Assembly (NCBI GenBank): GCA_043228905.1
Contig: JBHGNT010000038.1
Coordinates: forward strand, 186,001-250,000
Direction: 5' to 3'
DNA: 64,000 bases
Source of the DNA: Azolla caroliniana
Lineage: Eukaryota > Polypodiophyta
Part shown: positions 37,030 to 48,756 of the stretch, in pieces
Numbering within the stretch: the stretch's first letter is position 1
How the letters are laid out: every line of letters begins with the position of its first letter
Translations under genes and position numbers: made by a program
Notes under the pieces: model-generated
Seen by the model: the letters and a program-made list of their open reading frames with translations, nothing else
Told to the model about the DNA's origin: nothing
Database searches by the model: none

Positions 37030-40000
37030 TTCATACCTGGCTCGTGTGATATCGGATTTTTGTGTTCAAACATGCGAATCGAAGCTAAAAACGCTAGCTA
37101 TGATATGGAATTAAAAAATCAAGATTTTGCAACTCAAGTCGAGAGACATGAAGAAATTACCAAATTTGAGGAGTGAGGTTGGAAGAGCGCGTGAGTGAAT
37201 TAAAATGTTCATACCTGGCTCGTGTGATATCGGATTTTTGTGTTCAAACATGCTAATCGAAGCTAACAACGCTAGCTATGATATGGAATTAAAAAATCAA
37301 GATTTTGAAACTCAGGTCCAGATACATGACGAAATTAGCAAATTTGAGGAGTGAGTTGAGAGGAGCCCTTGAGTAAATTAAAATGGTCATACCTAGCGAG
37401 TGTGATATCGGATTTTTGTGTACAAACATGCGAATCGAAGCTAACAACGCTAGCTATGATATGGAATTAAAAAATCAAGATTTTGAAACCCAGGTCGAGA
37501 GACATGACGAAATTACCAAATTTGAGGAGGGAGTTGAGAGGAGCCCTTGAGTAAATTAAAATGGTCATACCTAGCGAGTGTGATATCGCACTTTTGTGTA
37601 CAAACATGTGAATCGAAGCTAACAACGCTAGCTATGATATGGAATTGAAAAATCAAGATTTTGAAACTCAGGTGGAGAGACATGACGAAATTAGCAAATT
37701 TGAGGAGTGAGTTGAGAGGAGCCCTTGAGTAAATTAAAATGTTCATACCTAGCGAGTGTGATATCGCACTTTTGTGTTCAAACATTGGAATCGAAGCTAA
37801 CAACGCTAGGTATGATATAGAATTAAAAAATCAAGATTTTGAAACTCAGGTCGAGAGACATGACGAAATTAGCAAATTTGAGGAGGGAGTTGAGAGGAGC
37901 CCTTGAGTAAATTAAAATGTTCATACATAGCGAGTGTGATATCGGATTTTTGTGTACAAACATGCGAATCGAAGCTAACAACGCTAGCTATGATATGGAA
38001 TTAAAAAATCAAGATTTTGAAACACAGGTCGAGAGACATGACGAAATTTCCAAATTTCAGGAGGGCGTTGAGAAGAGCTAGTAGGTAAATTATAATGTTC
38101 ATAACTGGTTCGTGTGATATCGGATTTTTGTGTTCAAACATTCGAATCGAAGTTAACAACGCTAGCTATGATATGGAATTACAAAATCAAGATTTTGAAA
38201 CTCCAGTCGAGAGACATGATAAAATTACCAAATTTGAGGAGTGACGTTGGAAGAGCGCGTGAGTGAATTAAAATGTTCATACCTGGCTCGTGTGATATCG
38301 GATTTTTGTGTTCAAACATGCGAATCGAAGCTAACAACGCTAGCTATCATATGGAATTAAGAAATCAAGATTTTGACACTCAGGTCAAGAGACATGACGA
38401 AATTAGCAAATTTGAGGAGTGAGTTGAGAGGAGCCCTTGAGTAAATTAAAATGGTCATACCTAGCGAGTGTGATATCGGATTTTTGTGTACAAACATGCG
38501 AATCGAAGCTAACAACGCTAGCTATGATATGGAATTAAAAAATCAAGATTTTGAAACTCAGGTCGAGAGACATGACGACATTTCCAAATTTCAGGAGGGA
38601 GTAGAGAAGAGCTTGTAGGTAAATTATAATGTTCATACCTGGTTCGTGTGATATTGGATTTTTGTGTTCAAACATTCGAATCGAAGCTAACAACGCTAGC
38701 TATGATATGGAATTACAAAATCAAGATTTTGAAACTCCAGTCGAGAGACATGATAAAATTACCAAATTTGAGGAGTGACGTTGGAAGAGCGCGTGAGTGA
38801 ATTAAAATGTTCATACCTGGCTCGTGTGATATCGGATTTTTGTGTTCAAACATGCGAATCGAAGCTAACAACGCTAGCTATCATATGGAATTAAGAAATC
38901 AAGATTTTGACACTCAGGTCAAGAGACATGACGAAATTAGCAAATTTGAGGAGTGAGTTGAGAGGAGCCCTTGAGTAAATTAAAATGGTCATACCTAGCG
39001 AGTGTGATATCGGATTTTTGTGTACAAACATGCGAATCGAAGCTAACAACGCTAGCTATGATATGGAATTAAAAAATCAAGATTTTGAAACTCAGGTCGA
39101 GAGACATGACGACATTTCCAAATTTCAGGAGGGAGTAGAGAAGAGCTAGTAGGTAAATTATAATGTTCATACCTGGTTCGTGTGATATTGGATTTTTGTG
39201 TTCAAACATTCGAATCGAAGCTAACAACGCTAGCTATGATATGGAATTACAAAATCAAGATTTTGAAACTCCAGTCGAGAGACATGATAAAATTACCAAA
39301 TTTGAGGAGTGACGTTGGAAGAGCGCGTGAGTGAATTAAAATGTTCATACCTGGCTCGTGTGATATCGGATTTTTGTGTTCAAACATGGGAATCGAAGCT
39401 AACAACGCTAGCTATCATATGGAATTAAGAAATCAAGATTTTGACACTCAGGTCAAGAGACATGACGAAATTAGCAAATTTGAGGAGTGAGTTGAGAGGA
39501 GCCCTTGAGTAAATTAAAATGGTCATACCTAGCGAGTGTGATATCGGATTTTTCTGTACAAACATGCGAATCGAAGCTAACAACGCTAGCTATGATATGG
39601 AATTAAAAAATCAAGATTTTGAAACTCAGGTCGAGAGACATGACGACATTTCCAAATTTCAGGAGGGAGTAGAGAAGAGCTAGTAGGTAAATTATAATGT
39701 TCATACCTGGTTCGTGTGATATTGGATTTTTGTGTTCAAACATTCGAATCGAAGCTAAGAACGCTAGCTATGATATGGAATTACAAAATCAAGATTTTGA
39801 AACTCCAGTCGAGAGACATGATAAAATTACCAAATTTGAGGAGTGACGTTGGAAGAGCGCGTGAGTGAATTAAAATGTTCATACCTGGCTCGTGTGATAT
39901 CGGATTTTTGTGTTCAAACATGCGAATCGAAGCTAACAACGCTAGCTATCATATGGAATTAAGAAATCAAGATTTTGACACTCAGGTCGAGAGACATGAC

Positions 40001-40400
40001 GAAATTAGCAAATTTGAGGAGTGAGTTGAGAGGATCCCTTGAGTAAATTAAAATGGTCATACCTAGCGAGTGTGATATCGGATTTTTGTGTACAAACATG
40101 CGAATCGAAGCTAACAACGCTAGCTATGATATGGAATTAAAAAATCAAGATTTTGAAACTCAGGTCGAGAGACATGACGACATTTCCAAATTTCAGGAGG
40201 GAGTAGAGAAGAGCTAGTAGGTAAATTATAATGTTCATACCTGGTTCGTGTGATATTGGATTTTTGTGTTCAAACATTCGAATCGAAGCTAACAACGCTA
40301 GCTATGATATGGAATTACAAAATCAAGATTTTGAAACTCCAGTGGAGAGACTTGATGAAATTGCCAAATTTGACGAGTGACGTTGGAAGAGCGCGTGAGT
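37030..40400 (+). repeat. 5162-bp-spaced segment, copy 1
   Basis: Recurs at +5162 (29 x 178), about 42.2-45.56 kb, and again from about 37.5 kb at +20288 near 57.8 kb. Contains GAAGCTAAAAACG (37081), GGTCCAGATACATG (37315), two CGCACTTTTGTG monomers (about 37586 and 37764), GAAGTTAACAACG (38149) and then a 4 x 534-bp block. Private marks include CATGGGAATCG (39388) and TTTTTCTGTACAAAC (39550). Confidence 0.82.
38259..40394 (+). repeat. Three-monomer HOR, 4 x 534 bp, block 1
   Basis: Form-C starts at 38259, 38793, 39327 and 39861 are 534 bp (3 x 178) apart. Each unit is a form-C monomer with TATCATATGGAATTAAGAAA, a form-A monomer with GACGACATTTCC, and a form-B monomer with GTGATATTGG and CATTCGAATCG. 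The last unit is marked by GAGGATCCCTTGAG (40030) and ends at TTGATGAAATTGCC. The first has GAGCTTGTAGG (38608) where later units have GAGCTAGTAGG. Confidence 0.88.
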
Positions 40401-42174
40401 GAATTAAAATGTTCATACCTGGCTCGTGTGATATCGGATTTTTGTGTTCAAACATGGAAATCGAAGCTAACAACGCTAGCTATGATATGGAATTAAAAAA
40501 TCAATATTTTGAAAATCAGGTCGAGAGGCATGACGAAATTAGCAAATTTGAGGAGTGAGTTGAGAGGAGCCCTTGAGTAAATTAAAATGTTCATACCTAG
40601 TGAGCGTGATATCGGATTTTTGTGTTCAAACATGCGAATCGAAGCTAACAACGCTAGCTATGATATGGAATTAAAAAATCAAGATTTTGAAACTCAGGTC
40701 GAGAGACATGACGAAATTAACAACCTTGACGAGGGAGTTGAGAGGAGCCCTTAAGTAAATAAAAATGTTCATACCTAGCTCGTGTGATATCGGATTTCTG
40801 TGTTCAAACATGCGAATCGAAGCTAACAACGCTAGCTGTGATTTGGAATTAAAAAATCAAGATTTTGACACTCAGGTCGAGAGACATGACGAAATTAGCA
40901 AATTTGAGGAGTGAGTTGAGAGGAGCCCTTGAGTAAATTAAAATGGTCATACCTAGCGAGTGTGATATCGGATTTTTGTGTACAAACATGCGAATCGAAG
41001 CTAACAACGGTAGCTATGATATGGAATTAAAAAAGCAAGATTTTGAAACTCAGGTCGAGATACATGACGAAATTTCCAAATTTCAGGAGGGAGTTGACAA
41101 GAGCTAGTAGGTAAATTATAATGTTCATACCTGGTTCGTGTGATATTGGATTTTTGTGTTCAAACATTCGAATCGAAGCTAACAACGCTAGCTATGATAT
41201 GGAATTACAAAATCAAGATTTTGAAACTCCAGTCGAGAGACATGATGAAATTGCCAAATTTGACGAGTGACGTTGGAAGAGCGCGTGAGTGAATTAAAAT
41301 GTTCATACCTGGCTCGTGTGATATCGGATTTTTGTGTTCAAACATGGAAATCGAAGCTAACAACGCTAGCTATGATATGGAATTAAAAAATCAATATTTT
41401 GAAAATCAGGTCGAGAGGCATGACGAAATTAGCAAATTTGAGGAGTGAGTTGAGAGGAGCCCTTGAGTAAATTAAAATGTTCATACCTAGTGAGCGTGAT
41501 ATCGGATTTTTGTGTTCAAACATGCGAATCGAAGCTAACAACGCTAGCTATGATATGGAATTAAAAAATCAAGATTTTGAAACTCAGGTCGAGAGACATG
41601 ACGAAATTAGCAACCTTGACGAGGGAGTTGAGAGGAGCCCTTAAGTAAATAAAAATGTTCATACCTAGCTCGTGTGATATCGGATTTTTGTGTTCAAACA
41701 TGCGAATCGAAGCTAACAACGCTAGCTGTGATTTGGAATTAAAAAATCAAGATTTTGAAACTCAGGTCGAGAGACATGACGAAATTAGCAAATTTGAGGA
41801 GTGAGTTGAGAGGAGCCCTTGAGTAAATTAAAATGGTCATACCTAGCGAGTGTGATATCGGATTTTTGTGTACAAACATGCGAATCGAAGCTAACAACGC
41901 TAGCTATGATATGGAATTAAAAAATCAAGATTTTGAAACTCAGGTCGAGATACATGACGAAATTTCCAAATTTCAGGAGGGAGTTGACAAGAGCTAGTAG
42001 GTAAATTATAATGTTCATACCTGGTTCGTGTGATATTGGATTTTTGTGTTCAAACATTCGAATCGAAGCTAACAACGCTAGCTATGATATGGAATTACAA
42101 AATCAAGATTTTGAAACTCCAGTCGAGAGACATGATAAAATTACCAAATTTGAGGAGTGACGTTGGAAGAGCGC
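40395..42174 (+). repeat. 890-bp tandem pair (five-monomer)
   Basis: Two successive 890-bp units start at 40395 and 41285. Each has CATGGAAATCG with CAATATTTTGAAAATC, then AGTGAGCGTG, then AACCTTGACGAGG with CCTTAAGTAAATAAAAATG, then GCTGTGATTTGG, then a form-B monomer. Differences: GAAATTAACAACC (40714) against GAAATTAGCAACC (41604), GGATTTCTGTG (40793) against GGATTTTTGTG, and AACGGTAGC (41006) against AACGCTAGC. The pair is reproduced at 60683-62462. Confidence 0.82.
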
Positions 42175-45100
42175 GTGAGTGAATTAAAATGTTCATACCT
42201 GGCTCGTGTGATATCGGATTTTTGTGTTCAAACATGCGAATCGAAGCTAAAAACGCTAGCTATGATATGGAATTAAAAAATCAAGATTTTGCAACTCAAG
42301 TCGAGAGACATGAAGAAATTACCAAATTTGAGGAGTGAGGTTGGAAGAGCGCGTGAGTGAATTAAAATGTTCATACCTGGCTCGTGTGATATCGGATTTT
42401 TGTGTTCAAACATGCTAATCGAAGCTAACAACGCTAGCTATGATATGGAATTAAAAAATCAAGATTTTGAAACTCAGGTCCAGATACATGACGAAATTAG
42501 CAAATTTGAGGAGTGAGTTGAGAGGAGCCCTTGAGTAAATTAAAATGGTCATACCTAGCGAGTGTGATATCGGATTTTTGTGTACAAACATGCGAATCGA
42601 AGCTAACAACGCTAGCTATGATATGGAATTAAAAAATCAAGATTTTGAAACCCAGGTCGAGAGACATGACGAAATTACCAAATTTGAGGAGGGAGTTGAG
42701 AGGAGCCCTTGAGTAAATTAAAATGGTCATACCTAGCGAGTGTGATATCGCACTTTTGTGTACAAACATGTGAATCGAAGCTAACAACGCTAGCTATGAT
42801 ATGGAATTGAAAAATCAAGATTTTGAAACTCAGGTGGAGAGACATGACGAAATTAGCAAATTTGAGGAGTGAGTTGAGAGGAGCCCTTGAGTAAATTAAA
42901 ATGTTCATACCTAGCGAGTGTGATATCGCACTTTTGTGTTCAAACATTGGAATCGAAGCTAACAACGCTAGGTATGATATAGAATTAAAAAATCAAGATT
43001 TTGAAACTCAGGTCGAGAGACATGACGAAATTAGCAAATTTGAGGAGGGAGTTGAGAGGAGCCCTTGAGTAAATTAAAATGTTCATACATAGCGAGTGTG
43101 ATATCGGATTTTTGTGTACAAACATGCGAATCGAAGCTAACAACGCTAGCTATGATATGGAATTAAAAAATCAAGATTTTGAAACTCAGGTCGAGAGACA
43201 TGACGAAATTTCCAAATTTCAGGAGGGAGTTGAGAAGAGCTAGTAGGTAAATTATAATGTTCATAACTGGTTCGTGTGATATCGGATTTTTGTGTTCAAA
43301 CATTCGAATCGAAGTTAACAACGCTAGCTATGATATGGAATTACAAAATCAAGATTTTGAAACTCCAGTCGAGAGACATGATAAAATTACCAAATTTGAG
43401 GAGTGACGTTGGAAGAGCGCGTGAGTGAATTAAAATGTTCATACCTGGCTCGTGTGATATCGGATTTTTGTATTCAAACATGCGAATCGAAGCTAACAAC
43501 GCTAGCTATCATATGGAATTAAGAAATCAAGATTTTGACACTCAGGTCAAGAGACATGACGAAATTAGCAAATTTGAGGAGTGAGTTGAGAGGAGCCCTT
43601 GAGTAAATTAAAATGGTCATACCTAGCGAGTGTGATATCGGATTTTTGTGTACAAACATGCGAATCGAAGCTAACAACGCTAGCTATGATATGGAATTAA
43701 AAAATCAAGATTTTGAAACTCAGGTCGAGAGACATGACGACATTTCCAAATTTCAGGAGGGAGTAGAGAAGAGCTTGTAGGTAAATTATAATGTTCATAC
43801 CTGGTTCGTGTGATATTGGATTTTTGTGTTCAAACATTCGAATCGAAGCTAACAACGCTAGCTATGATATGGAATTACAAAATCAAGATTTTGAAACTCC
43901 AGTCGAGAGACATGATAAAATTACCAAATTTGAGGAGTGACGTTGGAAGAGCGCGTGAGTGAATTAAAATGTTCATACCTGGCTCGTGTGATATCGGATT
44001 TTTGTGTTCAAACATGCGAATCGAAGCTAACAACGCTAGCTATCATATGGAATTAAGAAATCAAGATTTTGACACTCAGGTCAAGAGACATGACGAAATT
44101 AGCAAATTTGAGGAGTGAGTTGAGAGGAGCCCTTGAGTAAATTAAAATGGTCATACCTAGCGAGTGTGATATCGGATTTTTGTGTACAAACATGCGAATC
44201 GAAGCTAACAACGCTAGCTATGATATGGAATTAAAAAATCAAGATTTTGAAACTCAGGTCGAGAGACATGACGACATTTCCAAATTTCAGGAGGGAGTAG
44301 AGAAGAGCTAGTAGGTAAATTATAATGTTCATACCTGGTTCGTGTGATATTGGATTTTTGTGTTCAAACATTCGAATCGAAGCTAACAACGCTAGCTATG
44401 ATATGGAATTACAAAATCAAGATTTTGAAACTCCAGTCGAGAGACATGATAAAATTAGCAAATTTGAGGAGTGACGTTGGAAGAGCGCGTGAGTGAATTA
44501 AAATGTTCATACCTGGCTCGTGTGATATCGGATTTTTGTGTTCAAACATGCGAATCGAAGCTAACAACGCTAGCTATCATATGGAATTAAGAAATCAAGA
44601 TTTTGACACTCAGGTCAAGAGACATGACGAAATTAGCAAATTTGAGGAGTGAGTTGAGAGGAGCCCTTGAGTAAATTAAAATGGTCATACCTAGCGAGTG
44701 TGATATCGGATTTTTGTGTACAAACATGCGAATCGAAGCTAACAACGCTAGCTATGATATGGAATTAAAAAATCAAGATTTTGAAACTCAGGTCGAGAGA
44801 CATGACGACATTTCCAAATTTCAGGAGGGAGTAGAGAAGAGCTAGTAGGTAAATTATAATGTTCATACCTGGTTCGTGTGATATTGGATTTTTGTGTTCA
44901 AACATTCGAATCGAAGCTAACAACGCTAGCTATGATATGGAATTACAAAATCAAGATTTTGAAACTCCAGTCGAGAGATATGATAAAATTACCAAATTTG
45001 AGGAGTGACGTTGGAAGAGCGCGTGAGTGAATTAAAATGTTCATACCTGGCTCGTGTGATATCGGATTTTTGTGTTCAAACATGCGAATCGAAGCTAACA

Positions 45101-45560
45101 ACGCTAGCTATCATATGGAATTAAGAAATCAAGATTTTGACACTCAGGTCGAGAGACATGACGAAATTAGCAAATTTGAGGAGTGAGTTGAGAGGATCCC
45201 TTGAGTAAATTAAAATGGTCATACCTAGCGAGTGTGATATCGGATTTTTGTGTACAAACATGCGAATCGAAGCTAACAACGGTAGCTATGATATGGAATT
45301 AAAAAATCAAGATTTTGAAACTCAGGTCGAGAGACATGACGACATTTCCAAATTTCAGGAGGGAGTAGAGAAGAGCTAGTAGGTAAATTATAATGTTCAT
45401 ACCTGGTTCGTGTGATATTGGATTTTTGTGTTCAAACATTCGAATCGAAGCTAACAACGCTAGCTATGATATGGAATTACAAAATCAAGATTTTGAAACT
45501 CCAGTTGAGAGACTTGATGAAATTGCCAAATTTGACGAGTGACGTTGGAAGAGCGCGTGA
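42175..45560 (+). repeat. 5162-bp-spaced segment, copy 2
   Basis: Copy of 37.03-40.4 kb at +5162, with the same CGCACTTTTGTG pair, GAAGTTAACAACG (43311) and 534-bp block. Private marks include TTGTATTCAAACATG (43468) and AGTTGAGAGACTTGATG (45503; copy 1 reads AGTGGAGAGACTTG). Between about 45.52 and 45.88 kb the best match changes from offset 5162 to offset 4272, which marks a second exchange boundary. Confidence 0.82.
43421..45556 (+). repeat. Three-monomer HOR, 4 x 534 bp, block 2
   Basis: Same four-unit structure as 38259-40394, with unit starts at 43421, 43955, 44489 and 45023, ending with GAGGATCCCTTGAG near 45192. The unit number and the diagnostic last unit are retained, so the four-unit block was copied as a whole. 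Confidence 0.87.
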
Positions 45561-47630
45561 GTGAATTAAAATGTTCATACCTGGCTCGTGTGATATCGGA
45601 TTTTTGTGTTCAAACATGGAAATCGAAGCTAACAACGCTAGCTATGATATGGAATTAAAAAATCAATATTTTGAAAATCAGGTCGAGAGGCATGACGAAA
45701 TTAGCAAATTTGAGGAGTGAGTTGAGAGGAGCCCTTGAGTAAATTAAAATGTTCATACCTAGTGAGCGTGATATCGGATTTTTGTGTTCAAACATGCGAA
45801 TCGAAGCTAACAACGCTAGCTATGATATGGAATTAAAAAATCAAGATTTTGAAACTCAGGTCGAGAGACATGACGAAATTAGCAACCTTGACGAGGGAGT
45901 TGAGAGGAGCCCTTAAGTAAATAAAAATGTTCATACCTAGCTCGTGTGATATCGGATTTTTGTGTTCAAACATGCGAATCGAAGCTAACAACGCTAGCTG
46001 TGATTTGGAATTAAAAAATCAAGATTTTGAAACTCAGGTCGAGAGACATGACGAAATTAGCAAATTTGAGGAGTGAGTTGAGAGGAGCCCTTGAGTAAAT
46101 TAAAATGGTCATACCTAGCGAGTGTGATATCGGATTTTTGTGTACAAACATGCGAATCGAAGCTAACAACGCTAGCTATGATATGGAATTAAAAAATCAA
46201 GATTTTGAAACTCAGGTCGAGATACATGACGAAATTTCCAAATTTCAGGAGGGAGTTGACAAGAGCTAGTAGGTAAATTATAATGTTCATACCTGGTTCG
46301 TGTGATATTGGATTTTTGTGTTCAAACATTCGAATCGAAGCTAACAACGCTAGCTATGATATGGAATTACAAAATCAAGATTTTGAAACTCCAGTCGAGA
46401 GACATGATAAAATTACCAAATTTGAGGAGTGACGTTGGAAGAGCGCGTGAGTGAATTAAAATGTTCATACCTGGCTCGTGTGATATCGGATTTTTGTGTT
46501 CAAACATGCGAATCGAAGCTAAAAACGCTAGCTATGATATGGAATTAAAAAATCAAGATTTTGCAACTCAAGTAGAGAGACATGAAGAAATTACCAAATT
46601 TGAGGAGTGAGGTTGGAAGAGCGCGTGAGTGAATTAAAATGTTCATACCTGGCTCGTGTGATATCGGATTTTTGTGTTCAAACATGCTAATCGAAGCTAA
46701 CAACGCTAGCTATGATATGGAATTAAAAAATCAAGATTTTGAAACTCAGGTCCAGATACATGACGAAATTAGCAAATTTGAGGAGTGAGTTGAGAGGAGC
46801 CCTTGAGTAAATTAAAATGGTCATACCTAGCGAGTGTGATATCGGATTTTTGTGTACAAACATGCGAATCGAAGCTAACAACGCTAGCTATGATATGGAA
46901 TTAAAAAATCAAGATTTTGAAACCCAGGTCGAGAGACATGACGAAATTACCAAATTTGAGGAGGGAGTTGAGAGGAGCCCTTGAGTAAATTAAAATGGTC
47001 ATACCTAGCGAGTGTGATATCGCACTTTTGTGTACAAACATGTGAATCGAAGCTAACAACGCTAGCTATGATATGGAATTGAAAAATCAAGATTTTGAAA
47101 CTCAGGTGGAGAGACATGACGAAATTAGCAAATTTGAGGAGTGAGTTGAGAGGAGCCCTTGAGTAAATTAAAATGTTCATACCTAGCGAGTGTGATATCG
47201 CACTTTTGTGTTCAAACATTGGAATCGAAGCTAACAACGCTAGGTATGATATAGAATTAAAAAATCAAGATTTTGAAACTCAGGTCGAGAGACATGACGA
47301 AATTAGCAAATTTGAGGAGGGAGTTGAGAGGAGCCCTTGAGTAAATTAAAATGTTCATACATAGCGAGTGTGATATCGGATTTTTGTGTACAAACATGCG
47401 AATCGAAGCTAACAACGCTAGCTATGATATGGAATTAAAAAATCAAGATTTTGAAACTCAGGTCGAGAGACATGACGAAATTTCCAAATTTCAGGAGGGA
47501 GTTGAGAAGAGCTAGTAGGTAAATTATAATGTTCATAACTGGTTCGTGTGATATCGGATTTTTGTGTTCAAACATTCGAATCGAAGCTAACAACGCTAGC
47601 TATGATATGGAATTACAAAATCAAGATTTT
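45561..47630 (+). repeat. Segment related to 41.29-43.36 kb (offset 4272)
   Basis: Offset 4272 is 24 x 178. Matching marks: AGCAACCTTGAC (45880/41608), GAAGCTAAAAACG (46515/42243), GGTCCAGATACATG (46749/42477), and the long minus-strand open frame (46947/42675). A difference is AAGTAGAGAGAC near 46571. Identity is lost near 47.58 kb, where 43311 has GAAGTTAACAACG and this copy has GAAGCTAACAACG, followed by GATGAAATTGCC. Confidence 0.8.
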
Positions 47631-48048
47631 GAAACTCCAGTCGAGAGACATGATGAAATTGCCAAATTTGACGAGTGACGTTGGAAGAGCGCGTGAGTGA
47701 ATTAAAATGTTCATACCTGGCTCGTGTGATATCGGATTTTTGTGTTCAAACATGGAAATCGAAGCTAACAACGCTAGCTATGATATGGAATTAAAAAATC
47801 AATATTTTGAAAATCAGGTCGAGAGGCATGACGAAATTAGCAAATTTGAGGAGTGAGTTGAGAGGAGCCCTTGAGTAAATTAAAATGTTCATACCTAGTG
47901 AGCGTGATATCGGATTTTTGTGTTCAAACATGCGAATCGAAGCTAACAACGCTAGCTATGATATGGAATTAAAAAATCAAGATTTTGAAACTCAGGTCGA
48001 GAGACATGACGAAATTAGCAACCTTGACGAGGGAGTTGAGAGGAGCCC

Positions 48049-48222
48049 TTAAGTAAATAAAAATGTTCATACCTAGCTCGTGTGATATCGGATTTTTGTG
48101 TTCAAACATATCGAAGCTAACAACGCTAGATGTGATTTGGAATTAAAAAATCAAGATTTTGAAACTCAGGTCGAGAGACATGACAAAATTACCAAATTTC
48201 AGGAGGGAGTTGAGAGGGGCCC
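48049..48222 (+). repeat. 174-bp monomer with 4-bp deletion (first copy)
   Basis: CATATCGAAG at 48107-48116 replaces CATGCGAATCGAAG, a loss of four bases. The monomer also has TTAAGTAAATAAAAATG at its start, GCTAGATGTGATTTGG and ATGACAAAATTACC. It shifts the register by -4 for everything to its right. Confidence 0.9.
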
Positions 48223-48756
48223 TTGAGTAAATTAAAATGTTCATACCTAGCGAGCGTGATATCGGATTTTTGTGTTCAAACATGCGATTCGAAGCTAACA
48301 ACGTTAGCTATGATATGGAATTACAAAATCAAGATTTTGAAACTCAGGTCGCGAGACATGAAGAAATTACCAAATTTGAGGAGTGAGGTTGGAAGAGCGT
48401 GTGAGTGAATTAAAATGTTCATACCTGGCTCGTGTGATATCGGATTTTTGTGTTCAAACATGAGAATCGAAGCTAACAACGCTAGCTATGATATGGAATT
48501 AACAAAACAAGATTTTGAAACTCAGGTCGAGAGACATGACGAAATTAGCAAATTTGAGGTGTGAGTTGAGAGGAGCCCTTGAGTAAATTAAAATGGTCAT
48601 ACCTAGCTAGTGTGATATCGGATTTTTGTGTTCAAACATGCGAATCGAAGCTAACAATGTTAGCTATGATATGGAATTAAAAAATCAAGATTTTGAAACT
48701 CAGGTCGAGAGACATGACGAAATTTCCAAATTTCAGGAGGGAGTTGAGAGGGGCCC
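48223..48756 (+). repeat. 534-bp tandem duplication, left copy
   Basis: Three monomers (48223-48756) repeated at 48757-49290, with ATGCGATTCGAAG, AACGTTAGC, GGTCGCGAGAC, ATTAACAAAACAAG and GAGGTGTGAG in the same places. Differences are few: AGCGAGCGTG (48248) against AGCGAGTGTG, and form A at the right end of the first copy against form B at the end of the second. The related segment at 62993 has only one such copy. Confidence 0.87.
48293..48309. other. Perfect 7-bp dyad in monomer centre (example)
   Basis: AGCTAAC-AAC-GTTAGCT is a perfect inverted repeat with a three-base loop at monomer 71-87. In most monomers the right arm is GCTAGCT, giving six of seven pairs. Perfect versions are also at 26403-26419 and, with an AAT loop, at 48649-48665. 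The dyad is among the least variable parts of the unit. It is absent from the two 87-bp truncated monomers. Confidence 0.75.
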
